A DNA stretch of 64,000 nucleotides from an uncultured Bartonella sp. (GCF_946479275.1 NZ_CAMLFE010000007.1:62001-126000), one strand, 5' to 3'; numbered from the stretch's first letter, positions 36,480 to 46,181 are shown. The notes: generated by a model from the sequence alone, not told the origin. Made by a program: numbers and translations.

Positions 36480-38789
36480 ATGACTACAATTGCGCAATCA
36501 ATCTGCCAAACAATTGCTGGTGATATCAAGGCAAGTCAATCTCAGGTTGCTGCCGCCATAGGCCTCATTGACGAGGGGGCAACCATTCCCTTCATTGCCC
36601 GCTATCGCAAGGAAGTAACCGGCGGCCTTGATGATGGCCAATTGCGCCTGTTGTCGGAACGGCTCATTTATCTTCGTGAAATGGAAGCACGTCGCGAAGC
36701 GATTATTCAAGCAATCCGCGAGCAGAACAAGCTTACTCCGGAACTGGAAGAATCTTTAAGGAAAGCAAGCTCGAAGGCCGAATTGGAAGATCTTTATCTC
36801 CCGTTCAAACCGAAGCGGCGCACCCGTGCCGAAATTGCCAAAGAAAACGGATTATTGCCGCTTGCCGAAGAAATTCTGAAAAACCGCAAGGAAGAACCGG
36901 AGCTTCTTGCCAAAGATTATATCAATGACAAAATTGCCGATGTCAAAGCTGCTCTTGACGGTGCTCGCGATATTATTTCGGAAACCATGGCGGAAAATGC
37001 CGAACTCATCGGAAATTTACGCCACTATATGCAATCACATGCCTTTATCCATGCCAAGGTTGTTGCCGGTAAAGAGCAGGAAGGTGCGAAATTTTCCGAT
37101 TATTTCGACCATAGAGAAAAATGGTCGACTGTGCCGAGCCATCGCGCATTGGCAATGTTTCGCGGGCGTAACGAAGAAATCCTGAATGTCGACATTGAAG
37201 TTGACGAGGATATTCCAAATGGCGAAAAACCGGTCATAAAGCTTATCAAACAGGCCTACAAAATCGGCAATCAGCTTCCCGGCGATATTTTTCTTGTGAG
37301 TGTCGCTTTATGGGCATGGCGCGTGAAATTATCTTTACATCTTTCACTTGATCTCATGCGCGATTTGCATGAGCGCGCCGATGAAGAAGCAATTTCTGTT
37401 TTTGCGCGTAATCTCAAAGCGCTTTTATTGGCTGCACCGGCAGGCGAAAGAGCAACAATGGGGCTTGATCCGGGTATCCGCACCGGCGTCAAGGTTGCAG
37501 TAGTTGATAAAACCGGAAAACTCAAGGAAACCGCAACCATCTATCCATTCCCGCCCAAAAATGATGTTCGTGGTGCAGAGGCGGTGCTTGCCGCTCTCAT
37601 TAAAAAACATCAGGTTGATCTCATCGCCATCGGCAACGGCACAGCAAGCCGCGAGACAGAAAAACTTGTTGGCGATTTATTGAAATATATGCCAGCGCCC
37701 CGTCCGACAAAGGTTATTGTTTCGGAAGCCGGTGCTTCTGTCTATTCGGCGTCCGAACTTGCGGCAAACGAATTTCCCGATCTTGATGTGTCATTGCGCG
37801 GGGCAGTGTCGATTGCACGGCGTTTGCAGGACCCGCTTGCCGAATTGGTTAAAATCGAACCGAAATCTATCGGTGTCGGACAATATCAGCATGATGTCGA
37901 CCAGTTCGAGTTGATGCGGGCTTTAGATGGTGTTGTCGAAGATGCTGTGAACGCCGTTGGCGTTGACCTTAACACCGCTTCGCCATCTCTGCTTGCCCGT
38001 GTTTCGGGGGTGGGGGCATCATTGGCCGATGCAATTGTTGCTTATCGTGATGAAAATGGCCCGTTCAAAAATCGTAACGGGTTGAAGTCGGTACCGCGAC
38101 TGGGGGCAAAAACATTCGAGCAATGTGCAGGCTTTTTGCGTATCCGCAATGGCGACGAACCGCTTGATGCTTCGGCAGTGCATCCGGAAGCCTATAGCGT
38201 TGCACGCAAGATTGTTGCTGCATGTGGCCGTGACTTGCGTTCATTGATGGGTGATAGTGCAGCTTTGAAAAAACTCGACCCGAAAACATTTATTGACGAG
38301 CGGTTCGGCCTGCCGACTGTTAAAGATATTTTGAGCGAACTTGAAAAACCCGGACGTGACCCGCGGCCGGAATTCAAAACAGCAACATTTGCCGAAGGTG
38401 TCGACGAGATTTCGGACCTTAAACCGGGGATGAAGCTTGAAGGAACCGTGACCAATGTTGCCAATTTTGGTGCATTTGTCGACATTGGCGTGCATCAGGA
38501 TGGACTTGTCCATATTTCGCAACTTGCCGACACTTATGTGAGTGACCCGCATAAAGTGGTAAAAGCCGGAGATATTGTTTCTGTGACAGTGCTTGATGTT
38601 GATCCAGCACGCAAACGCATTTCGTTAAGTATGAAAAAACATCCCGACAATCCGGATAGTCATGTAAAATCAACTTCATCGGAAAATTCGCAACGCAATC
38701 ATTCGCATCAGGTGAAAAATAAAAAGCCGGTCTCTCAAGAGGGTAGTTTCGGTTCGGCTCTTGCAGAAGCATTGCGCAAACGCCATTGA
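36480..38789 (+). CDS. tex: Tex-family RNA-binding transcription accessory protein
   Basis: A 769-residue cytoplasmic nucleic-acid-binding protein. In order: the Tex N-terminal helical region ([20 protein letters not shown]), a YqgF-like RNase-H fold ([28 protein letters not shown], from about residue 320), helix-hairpin-helix segments ([24 protein letters not shown]), and a C-terminal S1 domain ([35 protein letters not shown], about 647-715). A poorly conserved Ser/Lys-rich tail ends the protein. Length is normal (about 770). It is a single gene. Confidence 0.96.
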   Translation: MTTIAQSICQTIAGDIKASQSQVAAAIGLIDEGATIPFIARYRKEVTGGLDDGQLRLLSERLIYLREMEARREAIIQAIREQNKLTPELEESLRKASSKAELEDLYLPFKPKRRTRAEIAKENGLLPLAEEILKNRKEEPELLAKDYINDKIADVKAALDGARDIISETMAENAELIGNLRHYMQSHAFIHAKVVAGKEQEGAKFSDYFDHREKWSTVPSHRALAMFRGRNEEILNVDIEVDEDIPNGEKPVIKLIKQAYKIGNQLPGDIFLVSVALWAWRVKLSLHLSLDLMRDLHERADEEAISVFARNLKALLLAAPAGERATMGLDPGIRTGVKVAVVDKTGKLKETATIYPFPPKNDVRGAEAVLAALIKKHQVDLIAIGNGTASRETEKLVGDLLKYMPAPRPTKVIVSEAGASVYSASELAANEFPDLDVSLRGAVSIARRLQDPLAELVKIEPKSIGVGQYQHDVDQFELMRALDGVVEDAVNAVGVDLNTASPSLLARVSGVGASLADAIVAYRDENGPFKNRNGLKSVPRLGAKTFEQCAGFLRIRNGDEPLDASAVHPEAYSVARKIVAACGRDLRSLMGDSAALKKLDPKTFIDERFGLPTVKDILSELEKPGRDPRPEFKTATFAEGVDEISDLKPGMKLEGTVTNVANFGAFVDIGVHQDGLVHISQLADTYVSDPHKVVKAGDIVSVTVLDVDPARKRISLSMKKHPDNPDSHVKSTSSENSQRNHSHQVKNKKPVSQEGSFGSALAEALRKRH

Positions 38790-39302
38790 AACTGCGCAAT
38801 GCTATCAAATGTTGATGAGCAGATGCGAAAATTTGCGAAGATGCACTCTTTGCTGAACGTTGAATAAACGTGGTTTGACAGAAATTACCCGTTTTGAATA
38901 CAGCAATAAAACGATATCGGACAAGGCTTTTTATGATCGGGCGAGGCCTGAATCATCATGGGCAAGGGCTGTGCCTTCCGGCTTTTGTGCCCAAAGGCAT
39001 TTGTCTTCTTTATCAGAGCTTGCGAGGGGATAGGTTAATGAAAGCGTTTTCATGTCAAAAGATTTGAAAGCGACAATCGGGATAAATACTAAAGAAACCG
39101 GAAAGGCGGATAGGTGCGCTTAAGCGTGTCTCCGGCGCTTGTGCGCGCCCGCGAAATTTTTCAAACCACGATGAAAACGGATATTGTTTCGGGAAAACCG
39201 AATTTCTATTTATAAAGCCGGTGGTTGTTCTTTTGCCCGTTTTGTTGCATTCCGATAGCAAACCATCATGGGCAATCGTGAACAAATATGAGCGCACTAA
39301 AA
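38790..39302. other. Gene-free spacer after tex
   Basis: About 510 bp with no recognised gene, RNA or strong hairpin. Short frames in it lack ribosome-binding sites. Confidence 0.35.
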
Positions 39303-39326
39303 ACAAAAAGCCGGTTTAACCGGCCT
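39303..39326 (-). terminator. Intrinsic terminator after the small lipoprotein gene
   Basis: Read leftward: GGCCGGTTAAACCGGC followed by T5 GTTTTT. It lies 28 bp after the lipoprotein stop. Confidence 0.75.
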
Positions 39327-39353
39327 TTTATTTTTAACCAATTTGTTTTCCGT

Positions 39354-39806
39354 TTATTTCTTTTGGGATTTGGCCGCTTTTTGGCTGTCCAGTTGCTTAT
39401 AGGCTTCCGTCAATTCCGATTGCATGGGAGCACAGTTTTTGGTGTGGGCAATGTCCTGTAACACGCCGTTACGATTGCGCAATGCATCGATTTCCACTCT
39501 TTCCGGCGATTTCGGATCCATGAAAAACCATGCAGGAAAGAAGAAAATACCGGCTGCCCCCAATGCAACATTCTTTCCTTGTGCATTTGTGCGCTCATGG
39601 ATGACTGCTTTAATCTGGCGTTCATTGGCGTGGAATTCTCGTGAAATACCTGCACAATCCATGACACTGTCGTTCGGATTGGTTAAAGCAACCGGATGGG
39701 CGTCGCGTCCGCCACAGCCAGAAAGCAGCATGGAAGTGGCAATTAAAGTGGCAATTGGAGCCACAGACACAAAATTTGTTATCCGGCTTTTATTATTTTT
39801 CATCAT
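39354..39806 (-). CDS. Small lipoprotein, unknown function
   Basis: A 150-residue predicted lipoprotein. The signal peptide ends in the lipobox LLSGC (Cys31), followed by GGRDAHPVAL. The mature part holds two further cysteines (VMDCAGIS and KNCAPM) that could form a disulfide. A short hydrophobic stretch, VALGAAGIFFFPAWFF (about residues 80-95), suggests a second membrane contact. The C-terminus is a Lys/Gln/Ser-rich helix. I do not recognise a named family. It lies 26 bp downstream of metI on the same strand and ends in a terminator, so it may be the last gene of the metNIQ transcript. Confidence 0.78.
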   Translation of the reverse strand: MMKNNKSRITNFVSVAPIATLIATSMLLSGCGGRDAHPVALTNPNDSVMDCAGISREFHANERQIKAVIHERTNAQGKNVALGAAGIFFFPAWFFMDPKSPERVEIDALRNRNGVLQDIAHTKNCAPMQSELTEAYKQLDSQKAAKSQKK

Positions 39807-39832
39807 TGTTTCCCCTGTTTCAAGTGAAATGG

Positions 39833-40492
39833 CTAACGTTTCGAGTGGTCAAGCTTGCGAGACAACCGGTCGCCACAGGATTGCACAACCAGATTCATGA
39901 TAATCAGAACACCGATAACGATGTTCATAATCTCCGGATTATAGCGCTGGTAGCCATAGCGGATGGCCATGTCACCAAGGCCGCCACCTCCCAGAAAACC
40001 GGCAAGCGACGTTGCGCTGATGATCGAAATAACCATCACAGTAAAGCCGGTCACGAGGCTTGAAAATGATTCCGGTACAATGACATTGGTGACAATTTGC
40101 ATCCGCGAGGCACCCATTGAGCGGATAGCTTCGACAAGTCCCTTGTCAACTCCACGAAATGACAGCTCTGCCAAACGTGCGTAAAGCGGCGTTGCCGATA
40201 ATATCAACACAAAGATGACAGATTTGATGCCGACGCCGGTGCCAACAACAATGCGCGTTACGGGAAGAAGATAGAAAGCAAAAATGATAAACGGAATGGC
40301 GCGCACACAGTTGACGAGGAAGCTCAGTAACCGGTTGAGATTTTCTTTGGGAAACAGGCTTCCTTTGGCGGTCATATAAAGAATAAGGCCGATCGGCAGA
40401 CCCAGAATGAGTGCCATAAGCGAAGAACTCACCGTCATAATGATGGTATCTATAATTGCTTTCGGCAATTCTTTTGAAAGTACATCATACAT
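39833..40492 (-). CDS. metI: Methionine ABC importer permease
   Basis: A 219-residue inner-membrane permease with about five to six helices. The EAA-type loop ELSFRGVDKGLVEAIRSMGASRMQIVTNVIVPES contacts the ATPase MetN. The C-terminal SLAGFLGGGGLGDMAIRYGYQRYN is a MetI signature. I chose ATG at 40492 (MYDVLSKEL), which overlaps the metN stop by 8 bp and gives the usual length of about 217. An in-frame start at 40549 would lie deep inside metN. It works with MetN and MetQ in uptake of methionine. Confidence 0.95.
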   Translation of the reverse strand: MYDVLSKELPKAIIDTIIMTVSSSLMALILGLPIGLILYMTAKGSLFPKENLNRLLSFLVNCVRAIPFIIFAFYLLPVTRIVVGTGVGIKSVIFVLILSATPLYARLAELSFRGVDKGLVEAIRSMGASRMQIVTNVIVPESFSSLVTGFTVMVISIISATSLAGFLGGGGLGDMAIRYGYQRYNPEIMNIVIGVLIIMNLVVQSCGDRLSRKLDHSKR

Positions 40493-41531
40493 AACCGAGA
40501 ACCTCGCAATAGCGGCCATGCTTGATAAGCCAGGAAACCGCCTTGTCAAGTTTGTCTTTGTCTTTTGCCGGAAGGCCTAGAAAGAAACGCCCGACCGGTT
40601 CACCTTGAATCGTATCAATGCCTCCATGAAGAATGCGTGGAACCAATCCGCTTTCATATTCGATGAGGTGCAGGAACGGTTCTCTTGCCACGTCTCCGGC
40701 AATATTGAGCTCGATTACGGCTTCATCGCCTTCCGGCTTTAGCCTTTTGGCAAATTCGGCCGGTAATTGCGGTGTCACAATGCGCAACATCGCAATGGTG
40801 GTGTCATCTTGAGGAGAGGCAAAAATATCTCTTACCCGACCTTCTTCGACAATTTTTCCCTTGTTAAGCACAACAACGCGGTTGGCAATGGAACTTACGA
40901 CTTCCATTTCATGCGTAATCAGAACAACTGTAAGATTGAGCCTTTTATTGATATCGGCAATCAATTCAAGGATGGATTGGGTCGTTTCCGGATCGAGTGC
41001 CGAGGTTGCCTCATCGGATAACAGCACTTTCGGATTTGCAGCCAAGGCTCTGGCAATGCCGACACGCTGCTTTTGCCCGCCGGAAAGCTCGGCCGGAAAA
41101 TGTTGTTCTTTCCCTTTGAGGCTCACAAGCTCGATAAGTTCCATAGCGCGTTCACGGCGTTTTTCTTTCGGCACACCAGCAAGCTTTAATGGCAATGCAA
41201 CATTGTCGATCACACGCTTCGACGACAACAGGTTGAAATGCTGGAAAATCATGCTGATGCGTTGACGATAGGGCGCCCATTCGCTTTCACTTAAATGCGA
41301 AACATCATGGCCTTCAAAGAAGATTTGTCCTTCATCAATGCGTTCAAGACCATTGAGACAGCGAATAAGCGTGGACTTACCGGCGCCGCTGCGCCCGATA
41401 ATTCCAAGAATTTCGCCTTTTTCAATATCAAGTGACAAATGGTCAACGGCCGCCGTTTGGGTAAAACGGCGGCTGATATTTTTAAGTGATATGATCGGTT
41501 CGGATGCTGAACCCATTTTCGAATTCACCAT
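40485..41531 (-). CDS. metN: Methionine ABC importer ATPase
   Basis: A 348-residue ATP-binding subunit. Walker A is GRSGAGKSTLIR, the signature LSGGQKQRVGIARAL, Walker B VLLSDEATSALDP. A C-terminal regulatory NIL domain (about residues 265-345) binds methionine and inhibits transport in E. coli MetN; the segment here shows the GEPVGRFFLGLPAKDKDKLDKAVSWL pattern. The gene overlaps metQ by 7 bp and metI by 8 bp, an order metQ-metN-metI read leftward. Confidence 0.95.
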   Translation of the reverse strand: MVNSKMGSASEPIISLKNISRRFTQTAAVDHLSLDIEKGEILGIIGRSGAGKSTLIRCLNGLERIDEGQIFFEGHDVSHLSESEWAPYRQRISMIFQHFNLLSSKRVIDNVALPLKLAGVPKEKRRERAMELIELVSLKGKEQHFPAELSGGQKQRVGIARALAANPKVLLSDEATSALDPETTQSILELIADINKRLNLTVVLITHEMEVVSSIANRVVVLNKGKIVEEGRVRDIFASPQDDTTIAMLRIVTPQLPAEFAKRLKPEGDEAVIELNIAGDVAREPFLHLIEYESGLVPRILHGGIDTIQGEPVGRFFLGLPAKDKDKLDKAVSWLIKHGRYCEVLGYV

Positions 41532-42355
41532 AATGGCTGGGCAGTTACGCCAAACACTTCCTTGATTTTTGCGCGAACCGGTTCCGAATTATAGGCAGCA
41601 ACGAGTTTTTTCACCCATGGTTCGTCTTTATCGGCGGTGCGTACAACAATAATATTGTTATAGGGATTGTTTTCGGACTTTTCCCAAGCAATCGCATCTT
41701 TGTCGGGTTTTAGCCCGGTGGTCAAAGCCCAGTTGGTATTGACAACGGCAATGTCGAAATCATCAATAGCGCGACCGAGCATACCGGCATCGAGCTCGCG
41801 AATTTCGAGTTTTTTCGGGTTCTCGACAATATCGAGTTTGGAAGCAAGAACGTTGTTCGGGTCTTTGAGCTTAATCAATCCCATATCATTTAATAGCCGG
41901 AGCGCGCGGCCACCATTTGACGGGTCGTTGGGAACACCGACGACAGCACCGTCACGAAGCTCTTTCAGGTCTTTGATTTTGTGCGAGTAGACGCCCATCG
42001 GGAAAAGCACAGTATAGCCGACGACGGAAAGCTTGTAACCGCGCTGTTCGATTTGTGCGTCAAGATATGGCTTATGCTGAAACGAATTTGCGTCAATATC
42101 ACCGGCATTGACGGCTTCATTTGGCAAGGCGTAATCGGAGAAGAAAACAAGATCAATGTTGAGACCTTGTTTTTTGGCTTCCTGAACAGCAACCTTCCAG
42201 ACTTCCGATTCTTCACCTTCCATTGTTCCAAGCTTGATGCTGGTTTTATCTTCGGCATAAGCGAGAACCGGAGCCAAAGCTGAAACACTTGCAACAGTGG
42301 CAAAAGAAAAAGCAAGCCCGAGAACTGTACGTCTTTTGATCTTATCAAGAAACAT
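41525..42355 (-). CDS. metQ: Methionine-binding protein (NlpA family)
   Basis: A 276-residue periplasmic binding protein. The signal peptide (about residues 1-34) ends in VLAYAED with no lipobox cysteine, so it is probably soluble in the periplasm, not a lipoprotein like E. coli MetQ. NlpA-family motifs are seen: DANSFQHKPYLDAQIEQRGYKL, VGVPNDPSNGGRALRLLNDMGLIKLKD and AVVNTNWALTTGL. It feeds methionine to MetI/MetN. No SAM-responsive riboswitch was recognised upstream, so the control is unclear. Confidence 0.94.
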   Translation of the reverse strand: MFLDKIKRRTVLGLAFSFATVASVSALAPVLAYAEDKTSIKLGTMEGEESEVWKVAVQEAKKQGLNIDLVFFSDYALPNEAVNAGDIDANSFQHKPYLDAQIEQRGYKLSVVGYTVLFPMGVYSHKIKDLKELRDGAVVGVPNDPSNGGRALRLLNDMGLIKLKDPNNVLASKLDIVENPKKLEIRELDAGMLGRAIDDFDIAVVNTNWALTTGLKPDKDAIAWEKSENNPYNNIIVVRTADKDEPWVKKLVAAYNSEPVRAKIKEVFGVTAQPLW

Positions 42356-42605
42356 TATTGAACCCCTTCATGTTCTTTTCAGAATGTTCCATCTCAAAAC
42401 ATAGGCTGAAAAATTTCCGTTCATTCATTGGTTTTAAAAATTCTGAATGCCGGTTCTAACAGGGCCCAAGATTTTCTAACCAATATGCCGATCAGTTTTA
42501 CCGGAAGTGGTATAAAAACCAAGCAACATTTTCAATAGACAATGGTCATATGACAGGATGATTTTTTTATAAATAATCAAATAAAGAAAAATATTTTTTC
42601 GTAGA

Positions 42606-42791
42606 TTAGTGGGAGTGCTTGCCGTTGTGAAAAAGTTGGGGCAGCAACCAGCACAAAATCGAGAAGAAAATCAACATCATTAATGCGACGCCCATGCGGA
42701 TGAAGTCAAAATTCGTTGCGTCTTCAGGAATAAAAAGTGCGGTGATATAACCGGCACAATCTAATATAACCTGTGCAACAGCACGTATCAT
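42606..42791 (-). CDS. Small single-span membrane protein, 61 residues
   Basis: Starts at ATG 42791 with GGAGG 6 bp upstream, an unusually strong ribosome-binding site. A GTG at 42803 lies in that site and is therefore rejected. The product has a weakly hydrophobic N-terminal helix (AVAQVILDCAGYITALFI), a short acidic loop (PEDATNFDF), one clear membrane helix (about residues 33-53), and a His/Lys tail (LFHNGKHSH). I do not recognise a family. It is a single gene, 250 bp upstream of metQ. Confidence 0.75.
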   Translation of the reverse strand: MIRAVAQVILDCAGYITALFIPEDATNFDFIRMGVALMMLIFFSILCWLLPQLFHNGKHSH

Positions 42792-42803
42792 TTTTGCCTC
42801 CAC

Positions 42804-43269
42804 ATATTACCGGAAGATTGGCCGGTATTTCTGCATGGTTTACCTTATTTTGTTTTATATACAATCATGAATGTTGCAAAGATAAAAAACTATCTTTTGG
42901 TAAAAAAGGCTGTTTCGCGGCATTTTTGTTATTTAAAATGGTTTTAAATTATCTTTCGGTTGCAATTGGCTCTTGAAAAACGCAGTTTCACTGCAATTTT
43001 TTCTCCATCTTCGTCAGTCTTCATGAGTCGCTGGATTTTTGCGAATCCGGGTTTCCGCCGGAAAGTTGTCAATCAATCCCGAAATAGAATACAATCCCGA
43101 ATAGAATGGCGGTCCTAAAAACCGTTTTCATAAATATCGGGAAAAGTCATCGGAAAGTATTTCATTGGCTTTTTATTTATTGTGTACCGGAACGACTTCA
43201 TGATGCTGCTCATGATGTTTAAAATGGAAGTAAAGCTGTCGTAACGGGGGAATGATATTTTTAAACTTG
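42804..43269. other. Gene-free spacer with a short tandem repeat
   Basis: No gene. CAATCCCGAAATAGAATA (43074-43091) is followed directly by the near copy CAATCCCGAATAGAATGG (43092-43109). Otherwise AT-rich without clear structure. Confidence 0.4.
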
Positions 43270-43303
43270 AAAAAATACCCCTGCGAGAAAGTCTCGACAG
43301 GGG
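43270..43303 (-). terminator. Intrinsic terminator after asd
   Basis: Read leftward: CCCCTG-T-CGAGA, loop CTT, TCTCG-CAGGGG (one bulged base), then TATTTTTTC. Confidence 0.85.
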
Positions 43304-43369
43304 CATTTTCAGCTTTTTATAACGGCTTTTAAGCTCGTAAAGTCTGAATATTTCTTATGATTACAAGCT

Positions 43370-44404
43370 TTATGCTTTGGCTTTTTTGGGGGTAATCAGA
43401 TTGCGTGCAATCAGAAGTTCGGCAATCTGCACTGCATTGAGAGCTGCACCTTTGCGCAAATTATCGGCAACAACCCAGAAGGACAGGCCATTTTCAACAG
43501 TGATATCCTCGCGGATACGGCTAACAAATGTATCGTCTTCACCGGCAGATTCATAAGGTGTCATATAGCCGCCATCCTCATGTTTGTCGACAACCTGACA
43601 GCCTGGAGCATTGCGCAGGATTTCGCGGGCTTCGTCGGCACTGATGGGTTTTTCAAACTCGACATTGACTGCCTCGCCATGGCCGATGAAAACCGGAACA
43701 CGAACGGCAGTAGCCGTAAGCTTGATTTTCGGGTCGAGCATTTTCTTGGTTTCGGCCACCATTTTCCATTCTTCTTTGGTGTAGCCGTCTTCCATGAATA
43801 CGTCGATATGGGGAATAACGTTGAAAGCAATCCGTTTGGTGAATTTGCGTACCGTAATAGGGTCCGCCACAAAAACGGCGCGCGATTGCTCGAAGAGCTC
43901 GTCCATTCCTGCTTTGCCTGCACCCGAAACCGATTGATAGGTTGAAACAACAACGCGCTTGATGGTTGCAGCATCATGCAGAGGTTTTAGAGCGACCAGA
44001 AGCTGGGCTGTCGAACAGTTCGGATTGGCAATGATATTATGTGTTTTGAAACCTTCGATTGCATCCGGATTGACTTCCGGAACAATGAGCGGAACATCAA
44101 TGTCATAACGCCAGGCCGAAGAATTATCGATAACGACAGCACCGGCTGCACCGATCTTCGGTGCCCATTGTTTGGAAACATCGCCACCGGCTGACATCAG
44201 GCAAATATCGGTGTCGGAAAAATCGTAATTATCAAGAACTTTGACCTTCAGTGTTTTGTCACCAAAGGAAACTTCTGTTCCCAATGACCGATGCGAGGCG
44301 AGTGGAACAACTTCATCAGCCGGAAAACCGCGCTCTTCAAGAATGTTGAGCATTTCTCGTCCAACATTTCCCGTAGCACCTACAACAGCAACCTTAAAAC
44401 CCAT
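43370..44404 (-). CDS. asd: Aspartate-semialdehyde dehydrogenase
   Basis: A 344-residue NADPH enzyme that reduces aspartyl phosphate to aspartate semialdehyde, the branch point to lysine, diaminopimelate, threonine, isoleucine and methionine. The N-terminal fold is VAVVGATGNVGREMLNILEERGF. The active-site cysteine lies in IIANPNCSTAQLLVALKPLHD (about residue 130). The substrate-binding Arg/His region is VRVPVFIGHGEAVNVEF. CAGGAG precedes the ATG. It follows leuB on the same strand but has its own promoter and a leader region that looks like an attenuator (see 44405-44680). Confidence 0.97.
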   Translation of the reverse strand: MGFKVAVVGATGNVGREMLNILEERGFPADEVVPLASHRSLGTEVSFGDKTLKVKVLDNYDFSDTDICLMSAGGDVSKQWAPKIGAAGAVVIDNSSAWRYDIDVPLIVPEVNPDAIEGFKTHNIIANPNCSTAQLLVALKPLHDAATIKRVVVSTYQSVSGAGKAGMDELFEQSRAVFVADPITVRKFTKRIAFNVIPHIDVFMEDGYTKEEWKMVAETKKMLDPKIKLTATAVRVPVFIGHGEAVNVEFEKPISADEAREILRNAPGCQVVDKHEDGGYMTPYESAGEDDTFVSRIREDITVENGLSFWVVADNLRKGAALNAVQIAELLIARNLITPKKAKA

Positions 44405-44444
44405 TTAATCAGAACTCCTGTCTCTCTCCGTGTTTTGTGAAGAA

Positions 44445-44485
44445 GCCCGGCGGCCGTCAGGCTTACCCCCCGGGCCGCACCCGGG
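44445..44485 (-). promoter_or_regulatory. Alternative hairpins in the asd leader
   Basis: Read leftward, hairpin A is CCCGGG-TGCGG-CCCGGG (arms 44485-44480 and 44474-44469, extended by C-G and G-U pairs). Hairpin B pairs GCCCGG (44475-44470) with CCGGGC (44450-44445), or GCGGCC (44478-44473) with GGCCGC (44555-frame 44455-44450). A and B share the segment 44469-44475 and cannot form together. TTCTTC follows B. An upstream pairing, TTGGCC (44544-44539) with GGCCAA (44501-44496), encloses the last leader codons and stop. Confidence 0.6.
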
Positions 44486-44509
44486 AGAGAGCAGGTTGGC
44501 CAAGGGACG

Positions 44510-44626
44510 TCAGATAATTTTCTTTGTCGTTTTTTTGTGGCCAATAATTGTCAAGGATGAGCAGCAGTGATCGAGGCCGCGATGGCAGCTCGAAAACCGA
44601 TTGATATGGAACCCGGAAAAGTCCAT
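44510..44626 (-). CDS. 38-residue leader peptide of asd (candidate Lys/Thr/Ile attenuator)
   Basis: A short frame with an ideal ribosome-binding site (AAGGAG, 7 bp before ATG 44626), ending 105 bp before asd. The peptide starts MDFSGFHINRFSSCHRG and ends TIIGHKKTTKKII. Its last thirteen residues hold four Lys, three Thr and four Ile, all end products of the pathway that asd serves. This resembles the logic of the E. coli thr leader (Thr/Ile codons before a terminator). The stop is followed within about 25 bp by the mutually exclusive hairpins described separately. A likely promoter lies 46-51 bp upstream. That the peptide regulates asd by ribosome stalling is inference. Confidence 0.65.
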   Translation of the reverse strand: MDFSGFHINRFSSCHRGLDHCCSSLTIIGHKKTTKKII

Positions 44627-44650
44627 TTTTAAACTCCTTGATCGCATTGG

Positions 44651-44677
44651 TTTTAGCGTATTTTCAACCTCTGTCAA
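44651..44677 (-). promoter_or_regulatory. Probable promoter of the asd leader
   Basis: A perfect -35 TTGACA (44677-44672), a 16-bp gap and a -10-like TAAAAC, about 25 bp upstream of the leader-peptide start. Confidence 0.55.
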
Positions 44678-44692
44678 GAAACACAATAGCAA

Positions 44693-45068
44693 TCAACTAT
44701 TTTTCATGGTAAATTCTTATGGTATTAACAAGTTGCGCAAGAAAATCTTGCCATTTTATCAGAGTTTGAGACGATGATTTGCTCATCAAGAAAGCTTGAA
44801 TTTAAAGCAATAAAAAGAAGAGCAGTGAGCGGCAAAAATTTTTGAAAGTTCAAGGCTGATGAAACCGGTTCTGAATATCTAAAACTAATGAAGCTATTGA
44901 AAAACGGTTTAAACGTGGTGGTTTCCCAGCACTTTACAGGTTTTATCTTTATTCAAAGAACAAAATTGATTGATACTTGGCCGACGCCATTTCAGCTTGA
45001 CCGGAGTTAATCCGGCCAAGTTTTCTTAAAAGATAGTCCATTCATCAATCCGGTCAGGAAAGCCGGTT
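44693..45068. other. Gene-free spacer after leuB
   Basis: No gene. A 10-bp stem (CTTGACCGGA / TCCGGCCAAG, one G-U pair) near 44988-45012 is followed by TTTTCTT on the + strand, although no + strand gene ends nearby. It could end an unrecognised rightward RNA, or only stabilise the leuB transcript's 3' end. Confidence 0.4.
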
Positions 45069-46181
45069 TTATGCAACCATCGTTTTGAATTTTTGCAAAA
45101 TGGCATCACCCATTTCACTGGTTGAAACTTTTTTCATGCCTTCCGAATAGATATCGGCTGTACGCACACCATCATCAAGAACAGCAGAAATAGCCTTTTC
45201 CAGCCGGTCAGCTTCAGCCCCCATGAGGAAAGAATAGCGCAGGCACATAGCAAGTGAAGCTATCATTGCGATAGGGTTGGCAATGCCTTTTCCGGCAATG
45301 TCGGGAGCAGAGCCATGAACAGGTTCATAAAGCGCATGGCGCTTGCCTGTTTTCTTGTCTTCCTCTCCCAGAGAGGCAGAAGGCAACATGCCGAGCGAAC
45401 CCGTAAGCATAGCTGCAATGTCTGAGAAAATATCGCCGAAAAGATTATCGGTTACAATAACATCGAACTGCTTGGGTGCGCGCACCAATTGCATGCCGCC
45501 GGAATCGGCCAGCATATGTTCAAGCGTTACATCCTTATAGTCCTTATCATGAACTTCTGTAACGACTTCGTTCCAGAGAATACCGGTTTTCATGACATTG
45601 TGTTTTTCAAGAGAAGTCACTTTGTTTCTGCGAGTGCGTGCAAGATCAAAAGCAACTCTTGCAATACGGTCAATCTCGTAAGTGTCGTAAATCTGGGTAT
45701 CAATTGCGCGTTTTTGCCCGTGGTCGAGTTCGATAATTTCTTTCGGTTCACCGAAATAGACGCCGCCCGTGAGCTCGCGTACAATCAGTATATCAAGCCC
45801 GTCAACAAGCTCTCGTTTTAGCGACGAGGCAGAAGCAAGCGAGGGGTAGCAAATGGCCGGTCGCAAATTGGCAAACAAACCAAGATCCTTGCGCAGCCGC
45901 AACAACCCGGCTTCGGGCCGCACCTCATAAGGGACTTTTGCCCATTTCGGACCACCAACAGCACCAAAAAGCACCGCATCGGCTGCCAAAGCCCGTTTCA
46001 TATCGTCTTCCGAAATGGCCGTGCCATAAGCATCATAAGCGGCACCCCCGACAAGCCCTTCTTCACACTCGAAATCAAGCCCGAGTTCTTTATCCATATA
46101 GGCAATGATTTTTTTAACTTCGGCCATCGACTCAACGCCGATTCCGTCTCCGGGAAGAAGAAAGAGTTTTCTGGAAGCCAT
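45069..46181 (-). CDS. leuB: 3-isopropylmalate dehydrogenase
   Basis: A 370-residue NAD-dependent enzyme of leucine synthesis that oxidises and decarboxylates 3-isopropylmalate. [18 protein letters not shown] opens the protein. Active-site segments are [17 protein letters not shown], the Tyr/Lys region, and [30 protein letters not shown]. The NAD specificity loop is [20 protein letters not shown]. Length is standard. GAGGG precedes the ATG. leuC/leuD are not adjacent. asd follows on the same strand after a long spacer with a separate promoter. Confidence 0.97.
   Translation of the reverse strand: MASRKLFLLPGDGIGVESMAEVKKIIAYMDKELGLDFECEEGLVGGAAYDAYGTAISEDDMKRALAADAVLFGAVGGPKWAKVPYEVRPEAGLLRLRKDLGLFANLRPAICYPSLASASSLKRELVDGLDILIVRELTGGVYFGEPKEIIELDHGQKRAIDTQIYDTYEIDRIARVAFDLARTRRNKVTSLEKHNVMKTGILWNEVVTEVHDKDYKDVTLEHMLADSGGMQLVRAPKQFDVIVTDNLFGDIFSDIAAMLTGSLGMLPSASLGEEDKKTGKRHALYEPVHGSAPDIAGKGIANPIAMIASLAMCLRYSFLMGAEADRLEKAISAVLDDGVRTADIYSEGMKKVSTSEMGDAILQKFKTMVA

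Noticed and set aside
42356..42600. SAM riboswitch upstream of metQ
   Set aside because: The conserved SAM-II core and pseudoknot pattern could not be found in the upstream sequence.
44985..45015. Terminator of leuB
   Set aside because: The hairpin is followed by a T-run only on the + strand, opposite to leuB.
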